Origin: Stenocarpella maydis
Taxonomy: Eukaryota; Ascomycota; Sordariomycetes; Diaporthales; Diaporthaceae
Direction: 5' to 3'
Assembly: GCA_002270565.1 (NCBI GenBank)
Contig: NQMI01000169.1
Coordinates: 1 to 64,000, forward strand
Length of the DNA: 64,000 nucleotides
A program made the translations under genes and the position numbers. Positions within the stretch are counted from its first letter, which is position 1. Each line of letters starts with the position of its first letter. The notes under the pieces are model-generated. The model saw only the letters and a program-made list of their open reading frames with translations, made no database searches and was not told where the DNA came from. Below, piece after piece: positions 34,480 to 46,435 of the stretch.

Positions 34480-34912
34480 CTTCAGAGACGCCTCATTAGC
34501 TTGATGCTCATTCCACGAATCCGTGGGTGCTCCATTGGCTCCGTCTCTGTGAACAGAACCGTGGGTGGAGGGGCCGTCGTCGGACTTCGGCCCTTGGCAG
34601 ACAGGGATTCCTCTTCGCGGTGTCAACGCCATGTCACGGGACTTTTGGTGACAGCATCATTTGTGTGTAGCAACACCAAGTACGCACAGGCACATTCATT
34701 GTACTCAGGGTCTCGGATGTCTTTAGTTTGTAATTGTTTGGCTTATCATACCCTGGGCACGCGCAATCAATCTACCGTGACGCCTATTGCGCCGGCCACA
34801 CCGCCCATCGTACTTCCACTCGCATGCGAGTTTGTATGATTCGCTTTTATCTGGATAGCTGGCCGGCTGCAGCATTTTCGGGTACCTAGGTAGTTGAACC
34901 CCCCTCGCCCGC
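34480..34912. promoter_or_regulatory. HMCES upstream region
   Basis: Interval between the HMCES start and the 3' end of the next minus-strand locus. It serves as promoter and leader of HMCES. No TATA or other site is clear. Confidence 0.4.
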
Positions 34913-37720
34913 TTAGCTCCCTGAACTGGTCCTTAAAGCTTTGAGCCGGGCTTTGATCAATTCATAGCGCCCAGAGTTGGGGGTATGTGTAGAGCTTGGC
35001 ATCACTACTAAAGGGGGGGTGTCAATCGAGACCCCTGCACTGCTCCTGGCCGAAGGTGAGGCCAGAGAGTCCGCAGAAAGACCTGACGGTGTATGCGTGA
35101 CCTCCATCATACAGCCAGTATCAGGGTCGCCACCATCTCCCCAACTCAAGGGGTACTTGATGCTGTGGCCAAAAATAACGGCGCCAAGAGGCGGAAGCTC
35201 TGTGGGACTGCGACAGCATTCCCATGGCCTCTTCCAGAGGAAGCTGTCAGGCAGAGGAACTTGGACTCTCTCGCACCCACTTCCGGCACAGCGGCATGCC
35301 CCAAAGACTTCGGCTGGGCTATGTAGGAGTATGCGATTGACAATGCGCCAAGGGCTCCGATCAATATCGCCATGGTCGTCCACGATCCTCTGGGGCGTGG
35401 AATTACTGATAGCTAGGTAGTCCATACCACTGGGAAGCTTTAGCCACCTTAGGCAGCTCTGGATGTCGATGTCCATATCGTCTCCGTTCAGGGTTGGCAT
35501 GTCGGTTGGCTTAAGGAGATCACCAAACCCTCGACCGAAGAGCGTGATGGCTCGCAGTTCGCGAGCATAATCCACCCATCCGCAGCCCGAGGGCTCAAGT
35601 CTTATGGCTCTCGGGGAAATCTGGCCGGCGCCGTTGGCAATGTCCAGGAAGTCGAAGCCTTCCAAGTGTTTTCGGGCTAACTTTCGGATCCGAAGTCCAA
35701 CATCTTTGAGTCGGCAGTCTTCCTGATGGTTGAACAGCTCCTCAAGCACGGAGAAGATGATGTTTACCCTATCTTTGATCCTGTACCAAGTCTGCTTTGT
35801 CGTCTCGGTGGTTTCGGTATCCTTGCTTGGCCGCCCAGCTCTGCGGTACTCAGGGCGTCTAGTCTCGATCTTCACGACATCTTCGTCCGGGTTTTTCCAG
35901 AGCTTCATATCCATGTTTTCCTGGTGTAGAAGCATTTTGACCGCTCTGGTCTCCCTAAATCCCGCGTCAGGATAGTAAAGGCTGTCATGGCTGTGTAGTA
36001 GTTGTATTCCGTTCTTCATGTCAAGCTCTATTGAAGCCTGGAGCAGGTGAGCTAGGGCTGTGGCCCCATCCACAAGCCATGCTCTTCGGTCGTTCGCGTC
36101 AAATAATATGACAAATTTGGTCGCAGCCAGCCGTATTTGGTCGAAATACGGCACTCTGCCTCGGACTTGGAGCGGCCTGTCACGTCCTCCCAGAGCAACG
36201 GACACGTTGGCTGATATATACTTCGAAAAGCCCAAATTCACTCTATCGAAGGCGAGTTCCAGGCCCTGAGGCTGCATTAGACCTGAGCCTCGTATCCTAT
36301 AATGTGCATTGGGCGACCCTTCGAGACAGTCAGCTATACGTTCAGAGTCATGATAGCGTGAGTGCAGGTCTGGACTTGCCAGAATTGTCTTGGACGCTGG
36401 AACACCAGCCCATAATATGTCTCAAGGTCGCAAATTCGTGTACACGCAACAGTTGCTCCTTATAATCTAGTATCTTCAACGTCATTGTGATCGTAATAAA
36501 TGAATGTAGTTTCCGTCCTCGTTGGTGTATGCATGCCACATGACCACATCGCCGACCAGCTGTACGGCTACGAGCATTGAGCAGAAACCCTTCAAGAATA
36601 TTCGGTCGTTGAAAATATTCAATCGCTTGCACTGAATAAGATGCGTCATTGTCGCAAGTCACAGTTCCAGGCCAGTGCCAAATGCATGGCGTCGCTGAAT
36701 CGGATAGCCGCCTGCTACCATGGGATTTCGGAAGAGACGCTTCCAGCAGCAGCCGTTGTTATGAGTACCGCGTGCAGTCATCTGAGATTCCCGACTGATC
36801 CTGATGGCCATTGAGGGCGGCACCAGTTCAGATTTCAGCACGGTGACGGCAGGGATACATCGAACAGGCTCAGCGGAAGTGAGAGGGTATAGAGCACAGC
36901 TAACCCAAGCTAACTGTTCTCCTATGTCCGGCACCGTGTCCGCAACCCCAGATGCTTCTATTTTGAAATTGGTACCCTGTACAGAGGCGATCAAGTGTGT
37001 CGTATCCGATAAAGTCACTTCGAGATTTGAATACCACGCGTTAGCACCGTAGATCGTCAAGTTGTTGAGCTGTTAGAAAGAGAAACCCACCATCGCGTCC
37101 CGTGTCCAAATTGGAACTAAGTATCGAATCCAAGAACTTGGCCCCTGAACGAGGCTATGTGCGGCATATATAGTCACCACAGGCAAGTGACTCGACTTCA
37201 TTCATCGTCCCAGTCAAAGTCAAAGCATCCCACAGTGCCTCAGAAACATGCCTATAATATCCCTGACCGTTAAGAAAGTCTCCGGGGTTCCACTCAACAG
37301 TGTAAACGACGTTGAAAACGGGCTGACACGTTTTACGCGACACGCGGCGGAGCGCAGGATGACTGTATATCAGATTCGATACCTGCGCCTTTTGCATCTG
37401 TCTCCCCAGGCAAAATGGGAAATGAGGTCGCAGCGAAGCTTTGAGATGAACCAGTTGTATGATTGCGAGCCTATGATGACGCTTCTGTAAACATTCAGTT
37501 CTTCGGGTGGTATCGTTGGACCATCGTCCTCCTCTGCTTCTACGCCGTCGAATGCGTCTTCAGGATCACCCATATCCTCTCCCCCGCAACCTGTAGCACG
37601 AACCAGCCACGACAGTACGTCTGGGCTTTGGATAATATCTTGACTCCGGGTTGGATCATCTTCGATTGCGGCTTGTCGAAGATGTGAGGCAATCCCCCTG
37701 CATGTTTAAAAGATCGTCGG
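34913..37720 (-). pseudogene. broken member of a large fungus-specific family of unknown function
   Basis: The 3' part (36277-34913) is an intact 454-codon frame. It contains the family signature DRRAWLVDGATALAHLLQAS and a Pro/Ser-rich end. Upstream, matching N-terminal pieces lie in order: SPDVLSWLVRATG, SQSYNWFISKLRC, FNVVYTVEWNPGDFL, IGEQLAWVSCAL, GCCWKRLFRNPMV...RRHAFGTGLEL, RIFLKGFCSMLVAV and TLRHIMGWCSS. They are separated by a frameshift near 37370-37430, a TAG at 37155-37157 where relatives have Trp (TGG), a TGA at 36659-36661, and further shifts near 36490 and 36350. I know this layout from many mould proteins annotated only as hypothetical, often in multigene accessory families. The TAG fits a RIP-type change. 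The surviving C-terminal frame could still be expressed on its own. Confidence 0.7.
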
Positions 37721-37929
37721 CCAATGGAAACCAGAAGAGACTTGTGGGAAGAGCTAATAATAAAAGGGAAGTACAGTTGAGAGCCCAGCAACTACATAAA
37801 TATAGAAGCCTGGCCTATTTTCTTTTGGCCCTCTCAGGCAAAATAAAGAATTGTGTATTGCGACACATCAATTGGCTTGAGCTCATAATGGAAACTGCAC
37901 TTGCCTTCGATGCTTGTGTACAAACACCA

Positions 37930-39292
37930 TTATATCACGGTAGATCTGTGGGCGGCCCTCTGCGGCGAATCTTCGCGCGAATTCGGCAAGACGGAGAGGA
38001 ACACATCTTCGGAAAAGGAATCGTCCGCTTCGGGAGAGGATGGAAGTCGATCGCGAATATCACGTCCCAACTCAAATTCGAGTTCCTTCGCTCCAGCGCT
38101 GGCCGAGCCCATGGACATTTTGGAATACTGTGTTGCTATTTCTAGTTCTTCCGACGAGATTGATGGCACTGTAGGGAATTGATCTCCACTATTTTTAACC
38201 TTGCCCTTGGGTTGAGGCCGGGAGAAGGGGAAAGAGGATGCTGAGCTTGCTGGTTGTATTGTGGGAGATCCTATTGCAGATTGAGGAGGGGATGACTGAG
38301 GGTCGTTGGAGGATGGAAGCGCATCCTCAAATACGTCATCAATATTGTCTGAAAACAGCTCCAGCGGATTCCCTAGAACGTTGTCTCCAGGGGAGAGACC
38401 CTTTAGAGGTTGGTCAGGCGCGGATGGAAGGATGGATGTGTAACCACTGCCAGGGCCGGGAGCTTCAGAATGAGCTGTTTCTTCCGGCTCCGGCAACATA
38501 GGGGTAGACCGTAAGCTTTGCCCATCTAGCGTCCGAGAGGCGTCTAAAGCTCATGTTAGCGCGTACTGGAATATCTGAAGGTTCCTGCATTTTCGCTTAC
38601 AAAAAGTCTCAGTGGTGGGTTTCCCACATGCTTTATATAAGGCTTCCAATTTGGCCCCAATATCCCGAATACTGCTTATCTTAGCAAAGACTTCCTGCTG
38701 CTTCCAGTCTAGAAGCTCAGTGTCACCATAATCCGGCATGTCAACGAAGTAGAGAATGCGAGCATGTTTTCCATCGCAAGACTCCTAGTGCCTCTCCTTT
38801 TCCTCTTCTACTTTCTTGCGGGACATAGATACGGACCAACGTCTAGGGCAGAATCCGCAGCGGTAGAAGCGCGTGTGTTTCCTCCATATATGCTCGCTGC
38901 AAACACATTAGCTTAGTGGAAAAGACCTGCAGAATGCTTCGCAACATTATCGTACAACAAAAGCCTTGATCCCTTGAAGCCCTCCAAAGGTTTGCACACG
39001 TGGATATTCATGTATTTCTCTGGTGAAGACTTTGCAAAGGGACATGCCAAGCCATGTAGGGCACCGGCAATATCTGCTCCGCTATAGCGTTCAGGCATGC
39101 CATACTCGGGCAAGGGTGGTGTTTCCTGCTTAATTATAGTGATCTCTCTGACATGGGCGACACTATCTTCTTGTGTAATCACCTCGGGGTGTTTACTGTT
39201 GGTAGGCAAGAGGGAGTCGGTTATCTCGCTGTGATTATTCGGCAGGCCATCATCGATGACATCGTCGGTATGGGGTTGATCTGACCGAACGC
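37930..39292 (-). CDS. C2H2-like zinc-finger protein, 5' end unresolved
   Basis: Exons 39292-38956, 38896-38833, 38784-38601 and 38543-37930 keep frame with good signals; the last intron has GTAAGC, GCTAAC and TTTAG. The joined protein contains ACPFAKSSPEKY...CKPLEGFKGSRLLFEHIWRKH..FYRCGFCP, the fungal zinc-finger arrangement ACPF..KY..C..GF..KEHI.RKH..C..C. The second half is acidic, Ser/Pro-rich and low in structure. A further 5' exon may end at 39391 (GTAACA donor, 98-nt intron), carrying FDYTATLTD and FEPTGLL, but I see no ATG for it. The intron 38832-38785 ends CACTAG and lacks a clear branch site. If it is not spliced, that TAG is a premature stop. Probably nuclear; target unknown. Confidence 0.6.
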
Positions 39293-40715
39293 CTGCAAAA
39301 TCCTGTCAACTATCGATGGACGCGGTGAAAGGGCAAGTTCCAGGGCGCCACTGGAGCAACTGGGCGATTCTAGCACGGAGACCTTGTTACTGTCGAGCAA
39401 CCCGGTTGGTTCGAAAAGAAGTGATGATTGATAATGATTACAATCTGTCAGAGTAGCCGTGTAATCGAAACGGAACCACGTCGACTCTCTTGGGCGTTTC
39501 CCCGGTTTACTCAGCTCGCGGTGCGGGCAATGAACTGGGTAAGAGTTGTGTGTGACGACGCTGTCTATTGGTGAGATAAGCGGATGGCCTGCATACACTG
39601 GTGAGGCTGGCAGTAAAGTGCAGAACACAAGCCTCTTTTTATTTTTTTATGGATGTGTGGGTTTGTAAGTGCGTATCTAAGTACGCGTATGTGCGGTTAT
39701 GTGCTTAATGGAAGTGGTAGATTAGCCATCATGGGTGCTGTGAGTTGACCGTGGGTTCTGTAGGTACCTTGACTACATCTGCCCGACAAGACGGGAACCG
39801 GCAGTGCGCGCCCACGCGCAAGGACCGGGAGCCGCGGTGGTTTTCCGTCGCCAAGAGGCCTCGATGCACGAGGTGATTCGCCCTGTGGAGTTGTGAGTGG
39901 GAAGGGTGTGGAAATCAGCGGAAATCATTGGCATTAAACCCCCTCGCAAAGGGTGTGCAGACTCCAATATACGAAATTGATCAAGACGGCCCCCGACCGA
40001 CGGGTCAGCGGGTGCAATGTCCTCTTGGGCCAAAAGGCCTGCCTAGCCAACTAGCGTAGGTGCTCGGCTGCTGCCGGCCGATCTGCCCCTGAAGCGGCAT
40101 AAGTGGCGGGCAGCGGCTCGGGGACGTCATAGCTCCCTCGGGAGCCGCAGCGCCAGACTGCCAGCTGCATTGCATCCCACCCTGCTGACAGCTGATGGAG
40201 CCGCGTGGTTGCATCCACAGGCCCTCAATTGGGGGGCCACGGCGCGGCCTGCGAGTGAGAGACACCCAACTTCTAATTATGTTATGAACCCGGACGGACG
40301 GTCGACAACATCTGGCCAGGCAGACCGTGACCCTTTAATCCACCGCTCGACGCATAACCACCACGTTCCTGTCCCCGTCACATGCGTGCCTCGGCATCTG
40401 TAACGCCACGTCGAGGCTGGTTCATGCTGCCTTCCCAGCTCCCCTGGTCTCTTGTCGTCCTTGGGCCAGACAGCTACAGGTGAAAGGGAGGATCCCCCTC
40501 CATGCACGACTCGGACGTCCCGCTTGGACACTGCGATTCGTGACCCCAACCCAGCCCATCCATCACGACCGTGCTACGTGCCCTGCCCTCCCAAGTTGGC
40601 GCTGCAGAATTCTGCACTATCCGTCGCCTGGAGGTGGGCGACAGCCAGGCACGCCAGGCGCCTCTCTGCCAGGGGCTGGTTTTCCTCGCAGCCCCCTCCC
40701 GCATGGCATAGCATC
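39293..40715. other. 5' region between two divergent genes
   Basis: Holds possible upstream exon(s) of the zinc-finger gene (to about 39628) and the promoter of the DDHD gene. The frame of the latter is open from 40452, but its first ATG is at 40716. An upstream ATG at 40702 encodes only Met-Ala-stop (40702-40710), a minimal uORF directly before the main start. Confidence 0.5.
40702..40710 (+). promoter_or_regulatory. two-codon upstream ORF before the DDHD start
   Basis: ATGGCATAG, six bases before the main ATG at 40716. In eukaryotes such start-stop elements can lower translation of the downstream gene. Whether it lies in the mRNA depends on the transcription start, which is unknown. Confidence 0.4.
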
Positions 40716-43700
40716 ATGGCCTCTGGATCCGGTGCCGATAAAAAGGCAGAGAAGTCAACCTGGGCTTCTGCCGTGGACTCCATCAACCCGTGGTCCGTCA
40801 GCCGGAGCTCGACACCCACCCCCAAGGAGCAACCGCCAGCGCCTCACACACCCAAGCAGGCCCCCCAGGGCGGCGACCATAGCATCAACCCCATATACGG
40901 CATCAGCGTCAGGAAATACCCTCCAGACTGTCCCCCGCTCAAGGTCCAGTGGTTCCATGCTGTTGATGTAGGTTCGCACTTCTACCGCTGCAGGCAAACC
41001 ACTGACGTCCAACCGCCCCAGGTCCCCAAGCGAAAACCCCAGCTCATCAAGGGAAAACGGAAACCCGACGATAAGCCCCCCCAGCCGCCCAAGAAATGGG
41101 TGCCGTTCTCCAACAACGACACGCGATCTATCGAGGCTGCATACCAGGTCATTCTAGAGAGCACAGAAACCGAGCGGGAGCGGAGCAACTCGGGACCAAC
41201 CAGAAACTTCTCGGGCCCGCGGAGGGCATTTACGCCCGAGACCGAAGAAGGCGAAACACAAAGCGGGACCAAGGTCCCAGTCAATGAAGACTTCTTGTTC
41301 GACGTCGACATAGAACAACGGGAGCTCGCCCCAGTCTACTGGCTAGGCCCCGTCTACGATGTGCGCCGCGGAAGCTGGTTCTACCAGGAGGGCTCGACCC
41401 TTCGCCCCTGCGAGGAGAATCTCGCTGCGCAACTGGAGGAGGGGTATCTCAAGTGCAAACCATGGCTCTATCCTGGTGAGTTGGAAGAGCGGCCCAGCAA
41501 ACGACGGAGAATTAACTCTTGGTTAGCCCCAAGAATTCGAACCGACACGAAACCAAAGAAGGGGGATGTGACGCCGAAGGCATCCGTTGACAACCTCCGG
41601 GCACAAGCTGCTGCACAAGCCGACCAGTCTCTGAAATCGCCTGGCCCGTCCCCTCAGCCACAAACACACCGGCTCTTTGGTGCTTGGATGAACTCGGTAG
41701 CGACATATCAGGACGCGTCGACGGCATGGCTCAATTCTGATGGTGTCTTGTCGTGGGTCACCTCGACTATGTATGAGCGTTTCGCCGGAGGGGGTTACAT
41801 GAGCGGCGTCAAGCTTGTGCGTGGCTATACAGAGCCTGGGAAGACCAAGCCAAAAACAGACCCTTCCAAGGATGACAAGGCCCCCGCCACTCCCACCGAC
41901 ACCAAGAACACGGAGGAACAGCTCGACAAGGCACGGAAGCGTAGGTCAGCACCACCGACGACGAGGTCCGACAGCGTCGACTTGGCACCTGCCAGTGGGG
42001 AAGGCCAGGGCACAGGCAAATCGGCGATTGAAGCGCGTGGTGATAGCCTCAAGCAACAGATATCATCGTTGCTTGAAAGCGAAAACGGCGATATCGATCA
42101 GGAGGAAGAGGCCGTCAGAAAGAGAGAGGAAAAGGAGATCCAGGACGATTATAACGCACCAGCAGGCGAGACGCAGGGGCGCGAGATCGAGCATCTTGTC
42201 CTGATTACTCACGGTATCGGCCAGTTGCTTGGGTTGCGAATGGAGAGTATCAATTTCGTCCACGATGTCAACACATTCAGGAAAACGATCAAGTCTGTCT
42301 ACAGCACCTCTGAGGATCTCAGGGCTCTCAACTCAGAGATTGGAGGGGGGCCTGGCAACTCTCGTGTGCAAGTATTGCCCGTGTGCTGGCGTCACCTGCT
42401 GGACTTCCCCAGGAAGCGCGAAGAAAAGAAGAGCGAGCAGGATATCGGCCTGGCAACGAAGGAAGAAGACGAGTGTAAGTCGCCGCCCCATTACGCGAGT
42501 CTTGCTGCTGACAAATGACCAAGATCCTTCCCTCGACGATATAACGATTGAAGGCGTGGCCTTTGCGCGATCACTCATCTCCGACCTGGCATTGGATGTC
42601 CTCCTGTACCAGAGCGCCTACAGGGAGCAGATTTCCGAGATTGTCTTCAAAGAGGCTAACAGGATATACAATCTCTTCGTAGAGAGGAACCCTGGCTTCA
42701 AGGGCAAGGTTCACATCATGGGCCATTCCCTCGGGTCTGCCATCATGTTCGATATTCTCTGCCGCCAGCAGGAAACGAAGAAGCAGGCTGAGCAGCCTAA
42801 TAATCCGCTCCGAATATGGCCATCTGAAGCTCGGAAGCCCGCGAAGAAAGACCCGCGAGATCTGACTTTCGACTTCGAGGTGGATGACTTCTACTGCCTC
42901 GGCTCTCCAATCGGCTTGTTCCAAATGCTGAAAGGACGGTAGGTGTCCCAACCCGGCGACAACCTCGTGAGGATTTGCCTAATGGAAGCAGAACAATCGC
43001 TGCGCGCCATCTTACGGACGGCCTACCGGCGAACAGCCATTTCGACCCAGACTCAACCGACGATCCGTTCCGCGCGACACCTCTCGCGGTTGACCAGCAC
43101 CGCATATCTCCTGTCACGGGCCTGCCGTATTCTGTGTCCTCGCCCAAGCTGTCTCAGATGTTCAACATCTTCTACCCGTCCGACCCGATATCCTACCGCA
43201 TTGAGCCCCTCATCTCACCCGCCATGTCGTCTCTGAAGCCTCAGGCTCTGCCCTACACGAAGAAAGGCATTTTTGGTGCTGTGGCGCCGCAAGGCATCTC
43301 GGGAATTGGTGCCAAGGTCGGGCAAAGTGTAAGCGGGCTGTGGGCGAACATTAGTGCAGGGCTGGCCAATAACCTACTTAACCGCAGCCTGGGGTTGACC
43401 CAGGAGGATGTTGCACAGATTACCGCCTCGCAGCAGCAGCAACATCAGCAACAGCAACAGCAGTACACGCCAAGCCCAGCGGCTGGAACAAACATCTCCA
43501 CATCGACTGGCGTCATCTCGCGGCAGGACTCGACCACGAGCCTTAGCCAAAAGGCGGCGGAGCGTAAGAGACAGCTCGCTGAGGAGCAGAGCGGGCGCAA
43601 GAGCATGAGCGGCAACGACATGACGCTCATCGACGACGACCTGGAGACACTGTACAGCAAGTTCCAGAAGGGCCGGGCGGACAGGCTCAGGGAGGAGGGC

Positions 43701-43964
43701 GGCGACACGCAGGAGGCAGAGAGGGAGGACTGGCTGGCGCAGGAGAACAAGGCGGCGCGGGTGCGCAACGAGGAGATGAAGGTCCGGGCGCTCAACAGGA
43801 ACGGGCGGGTCGACTACAGCATCCAGGAGGGCGCGCTCGACTTCAACCCCATCAACACCATCGCCAGTCACATGGCGTACTGGGCCGACGAGGACGTAGC
43901 CCACTTCATCATGAGCCAGCTGCTTTCGAGGAAGGGCCAGGGCCGGGACGCGGGGAGGCGGTGA
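40716..43964 (+). CDS. DDHD-domain phospholipase (intracellular PLA1 family)
   Basis: Exons 40716-42474, 42524-42938 and 42992-43964 give 1048 aa. Both introns are short (49 and 53 nt) with GT/AG ends. The N-terminal third is Pro/Ser-rich, with a YWLGPVYDVRRGSWFY block as in PLA1 proteins with a WWE-like region. HLVLITHGIGQ opens the hydrolase fold. The lipase nucleophile elbow GHSLGS is at about residue 652. The DDHD end carries FYCLGSPIGLFQML, RVDYSIQEG and SHMAYWADEDVAHFI, supplying the conserved Asp and His. The yeast relative is the mitochondrial/cytosolic phospholipase Ddl1. It probably cleaves phosphatidic acid or related lipids in membrane traffic or mitochondria. A Gln/His-rich tract lies at 43430-43463. 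Confidence 0.92.
43430..43463 (+). repeat. CAG/CAA trinucleotide run (poly-Gln) in the DDHD gene
   Basis: CAGCAGCAGCAACATCAGCA and following codons encode about a dozen Gln interrupted by His. Codon mixing suggests modest instability only. Confidence 0.85.
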
Positions 43965-44582
43965 GGGGCACACTTTTGCTCTGTTCTCGGACTTGCGAAT
44001 TTATACACACACTAATGGATACGTACAACATTTCCTTAGACTGCGGACTGCGCTAGTAGATGGATGACATCAGGATATAGGGCGTGGCGCGCGGCGACTT
44101 GGTATTGCGTGTTTCCTTTGGTGGACGACTTAGCTAGCTAAGACGGCGTTTTTATTTTTATTTTACTTTTATTGGTCTTGGACCGCCGGAGAAATGGGAG
44201 CTTTAGATGGGTCACAACGAGGCGTTGACTCTTTTGTGCGCAAGCTGATACTATGTCCTGTTGATTTGATGTGAAAGTGAGCCCAGTCCGTCCTCTACAA
44301 TGCGGCAGCCCGATATGGCCTGCCTCTTGTGTGTGGTGGCTGATACAATCCCTGCAATGCGGGTTCCGTACCTCGTACTCTACCTTCGCCATACGATGAA
44401 TTCGAGAGCATGGCGTATTGCTCGACTTTCTGCGTGTAAGAGATGATTGAGATGATCTATGTATTCCCATTGTCGTACGTAATCCATTAGCACTACAAAA
44501 TGCAACAACCGCCTAGTGATCACAGGCCTTGGTTCAATGTTCCATCCAGGACCTAAGGGAAATCCAGCGAGCCGTAGACTCC
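43965..44582. terminator. convergent 3' region between DDHD and RING-ankyrin genes
   Basis: The two flanking genes end toward each other here. The interval holds both 3' UTRs, with T-rich and TTTTATTTTTATTTTACTTT sequence near 44150, likely polyadenylation signals. The minus-strand frame 44138-44470 has no domain. Confidence 0.5.
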
Positions 44583-45347
44583 TCAGGGCCTCAACACACC
44601 CGTGTCAACCAGCCGGCCCCACAGGTCCGGCAGAGCCCTGGCATAGTCGTCTGGCGAGCGGCCGTCGTCGTCGCGCGCGGCGCGCACGTCCTGGCCTCCC
44701 CTCTCGGGCATGCGGTCAAGGCCCATGCCCCTCGCAGCGTCGAGTGCCTCGTGCGGGAAGCTGCCGAGCGGCAGGCGCGGGCTGCCGAGGAACAGCAGCA
44801 GCCAGACGGCGTCCTCCTGGCCCTTCTCGAGGGCGAGGTGCAGCGCGGTGCGGCCGCGGGCGAGGGGGTCGCGGTAGAGCAGGATGGCGGCGACGTCATC
44901 CCCCCCGGCGGCGGCGTCGCCGAGGAGCTCGACGGCGCCGAGGACGTCGCCCTCGCCGCACATTGTGTGGAAGGCGCGGGGGCGGCGCTCGTCCGGGTGC
45001 GACTCGAGGTAGGCCTCCTCGGTGAGGGTAGGGAGTATGTCGAACCCCTCCTCGACGCCGTCCTCGGAGGCGTAGCGGGTGCGAATGGTGGTCTGGTGCT
45101 GGGGCGTGTGGAAGACGGGGTTGGTGACGGAGGGGCCGGGCTCGTTGGAGGGGAGGTACTTGTCGCACGAGGGGCAGGTGAGGGCCAGGGCGATGTGCGA
45201 GGCCTGGTCGAGGAGGCACTGCCAGTGGTAGTGGCAGCCGCAGGGCAGGGCGAGGTCGTCCTGGACGGGGGGCTCGCCGTCGTCGAGCTGCGTGACGAGG
45301 GGGTCCTCGCAGACCTTGCAGAGTGGGGTTGTGCTGCTGCTTGCCAT
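44583..45347 (-). CDS. RING-finger protein with ankyrin-like repeats
   Basis: A single exon of 254 aa from ATG 45347; the frame is open further upstream, but that part is unlike protein and contains the A/G-rich leader. The N-terminus has a RING-type zinc motif, LCKVCEDPL...LPCGCHYHWQCLLDQA...LTCPSCDKYLP (C-x2-C...C-x-C-H..H..C...C-x2-C). This is followed by FHTMCGEGDVLGAVELLGDA and GRTALHLALEKGQEDAVWLLL, two ankyrin units, and a C-terminal DDGRSPDDYARALPDLW. A RING joined to ankyrin repeats suggests a ubiquitin ligase, with ankyrins as the substrate or partner surface. The partner is unknown. It is GC-rich, like the adjacent housekeeping genes. Confidence 0.85.
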   Translation of the reverse strand: MASSSTTPLCKVCEDPLVTQLDDGEPPVQDDLALPCGCHYHWQCLLDQASHIALALTCPSCDKYLPSNEPGPSVTNPVFHTPQHQTTIRTRYASEDGVEEGFDILPTLTEEAYLESHPDERRPRAFHTMCGEGDVLGAVELLGDAAAGGDDVAAILLYRDPLARGRTALHLALEKGQEDAVWLLLFLGSPRLPLGSFPHEALDAARGMGLDRMPERGGQDVRAARDDDGRSPDDYARALPDLWGRLVDTGVLRP

Positions 45348-46296
45348 TTTTCTTTTTCTTTTTCTTTCTTTTCCTTTGTCTTTCCTCCTGACTTGAGGGG
45401 GAGAAAGGGAGAGAGAGATTGCAGCTGGTGGGGAGGTCTGGGTTACGTTAGAATGGAGGGATGAGGATTGTAGAAGAGTAGAGGCCCGAAAGGCGAGTAC
45501 GGGTAAGAAGGAGACAAAGATGTATGTAGTCCAGGTTGATGGGCTCCAGCCAGCCGAGTAGGGACGATCGGGGCCAGAAAGACATATACAAGGACAGTTC
45601 GCTCTGCGCCGTCCAGGGGGATCCAATCAACACGGAAAGGCTGAATATGCCGGACACAATTAGGACGGCAGGTGATGATGTATTGTATTGCGCGACACAG
45701 AGGATCGCTGCAAGGCAGGTCTGAGGCTATTCACAGGTTAAGAGAAACACACTCGACTCGTGACTGTGTGCCCACTGAGCCTGAAGAGCAGGAATGCAGA
45801 CGTCAGAGCTCGCTCATGAAGGCATTCATCGGCTTCGATGTTTCATGAAGACGACAGCGACACTTTGATTTACCTCTGGTGTGCAGTAGGAGCTGAGGAC
45901 GGTTTTCCAGCTGTCTTTGGAGAGGAAGCAGTGATAGCTGCTCTCCATTGCTCTCTACTCAAGTAGCTTGAGAGATGAAAATCTCTGAAGCATGTGGCGA
46001 TAAGGATAAACAGCCGGGCTGAGATTTGCATGTGCGAAAAGTACCCCGCTATCCAGATTCCGTCATGGCATGGGCTGCTGGAGATGGCAACCCAAAATTG
46101 GTCGGGCCAGGAAAAGCAAAAAAAAAATGACTGCCTAACAATGCGTCGTCAGACCCTCTTGGCATCTTGCTTGACCGTGCGCGGGATAGAAGGAGATACA
46201 TAATGTACGCGTAAACCCCATCGTGGCTCATGTGTGTGGCATGTTTGTGCATCGCTTGCTGGTCAGAGAATGCCTGATCAAGTTCAAGCCCAACTA
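45348..46296. promoter_or_regulatory. upstream of the RING gene
   Basis: The leader directly before the RING ATG is a purine tract on the coding strand (pyrimidine tract TTTTTCTTTTTCTTTTTCTT on +, 45347-45395), a common feature of fungal promoters. The rest is non-coding, with only short frames. Confidence 0.45.
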
Positions 46297-46435
46297 TAAA
46301 AAAATAAATAAATAAATATATAAATAAATAAATACATAAATAAATAAATACATAAATAATTAAAAACATAAATAATTAATTACATAAATAAATAAATACA
46401 TAAATAAATAAATATATATATAAAAAAAAAAAAGG
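46297..46435. repeat. imperfect (ATAA)n microsatellite
   Basis: About 140 bp of ATAA/ATAC tetranucleotide units ending in an A12 run. It lies about 410 bp upstream of the fimbrin start and is the most AT-rich sequence in this housekeeping block. It is a simple repeat, not RIP DNA. Confidence 0.9.

Noticed and set aside
44516..45464. 311-codon + frame rich in Val/Gly/Glu
   Set aside because: Antisense shadow of the RING-ankyrin gene, which has clear zinc and ankyrin motifs on the minus strand.
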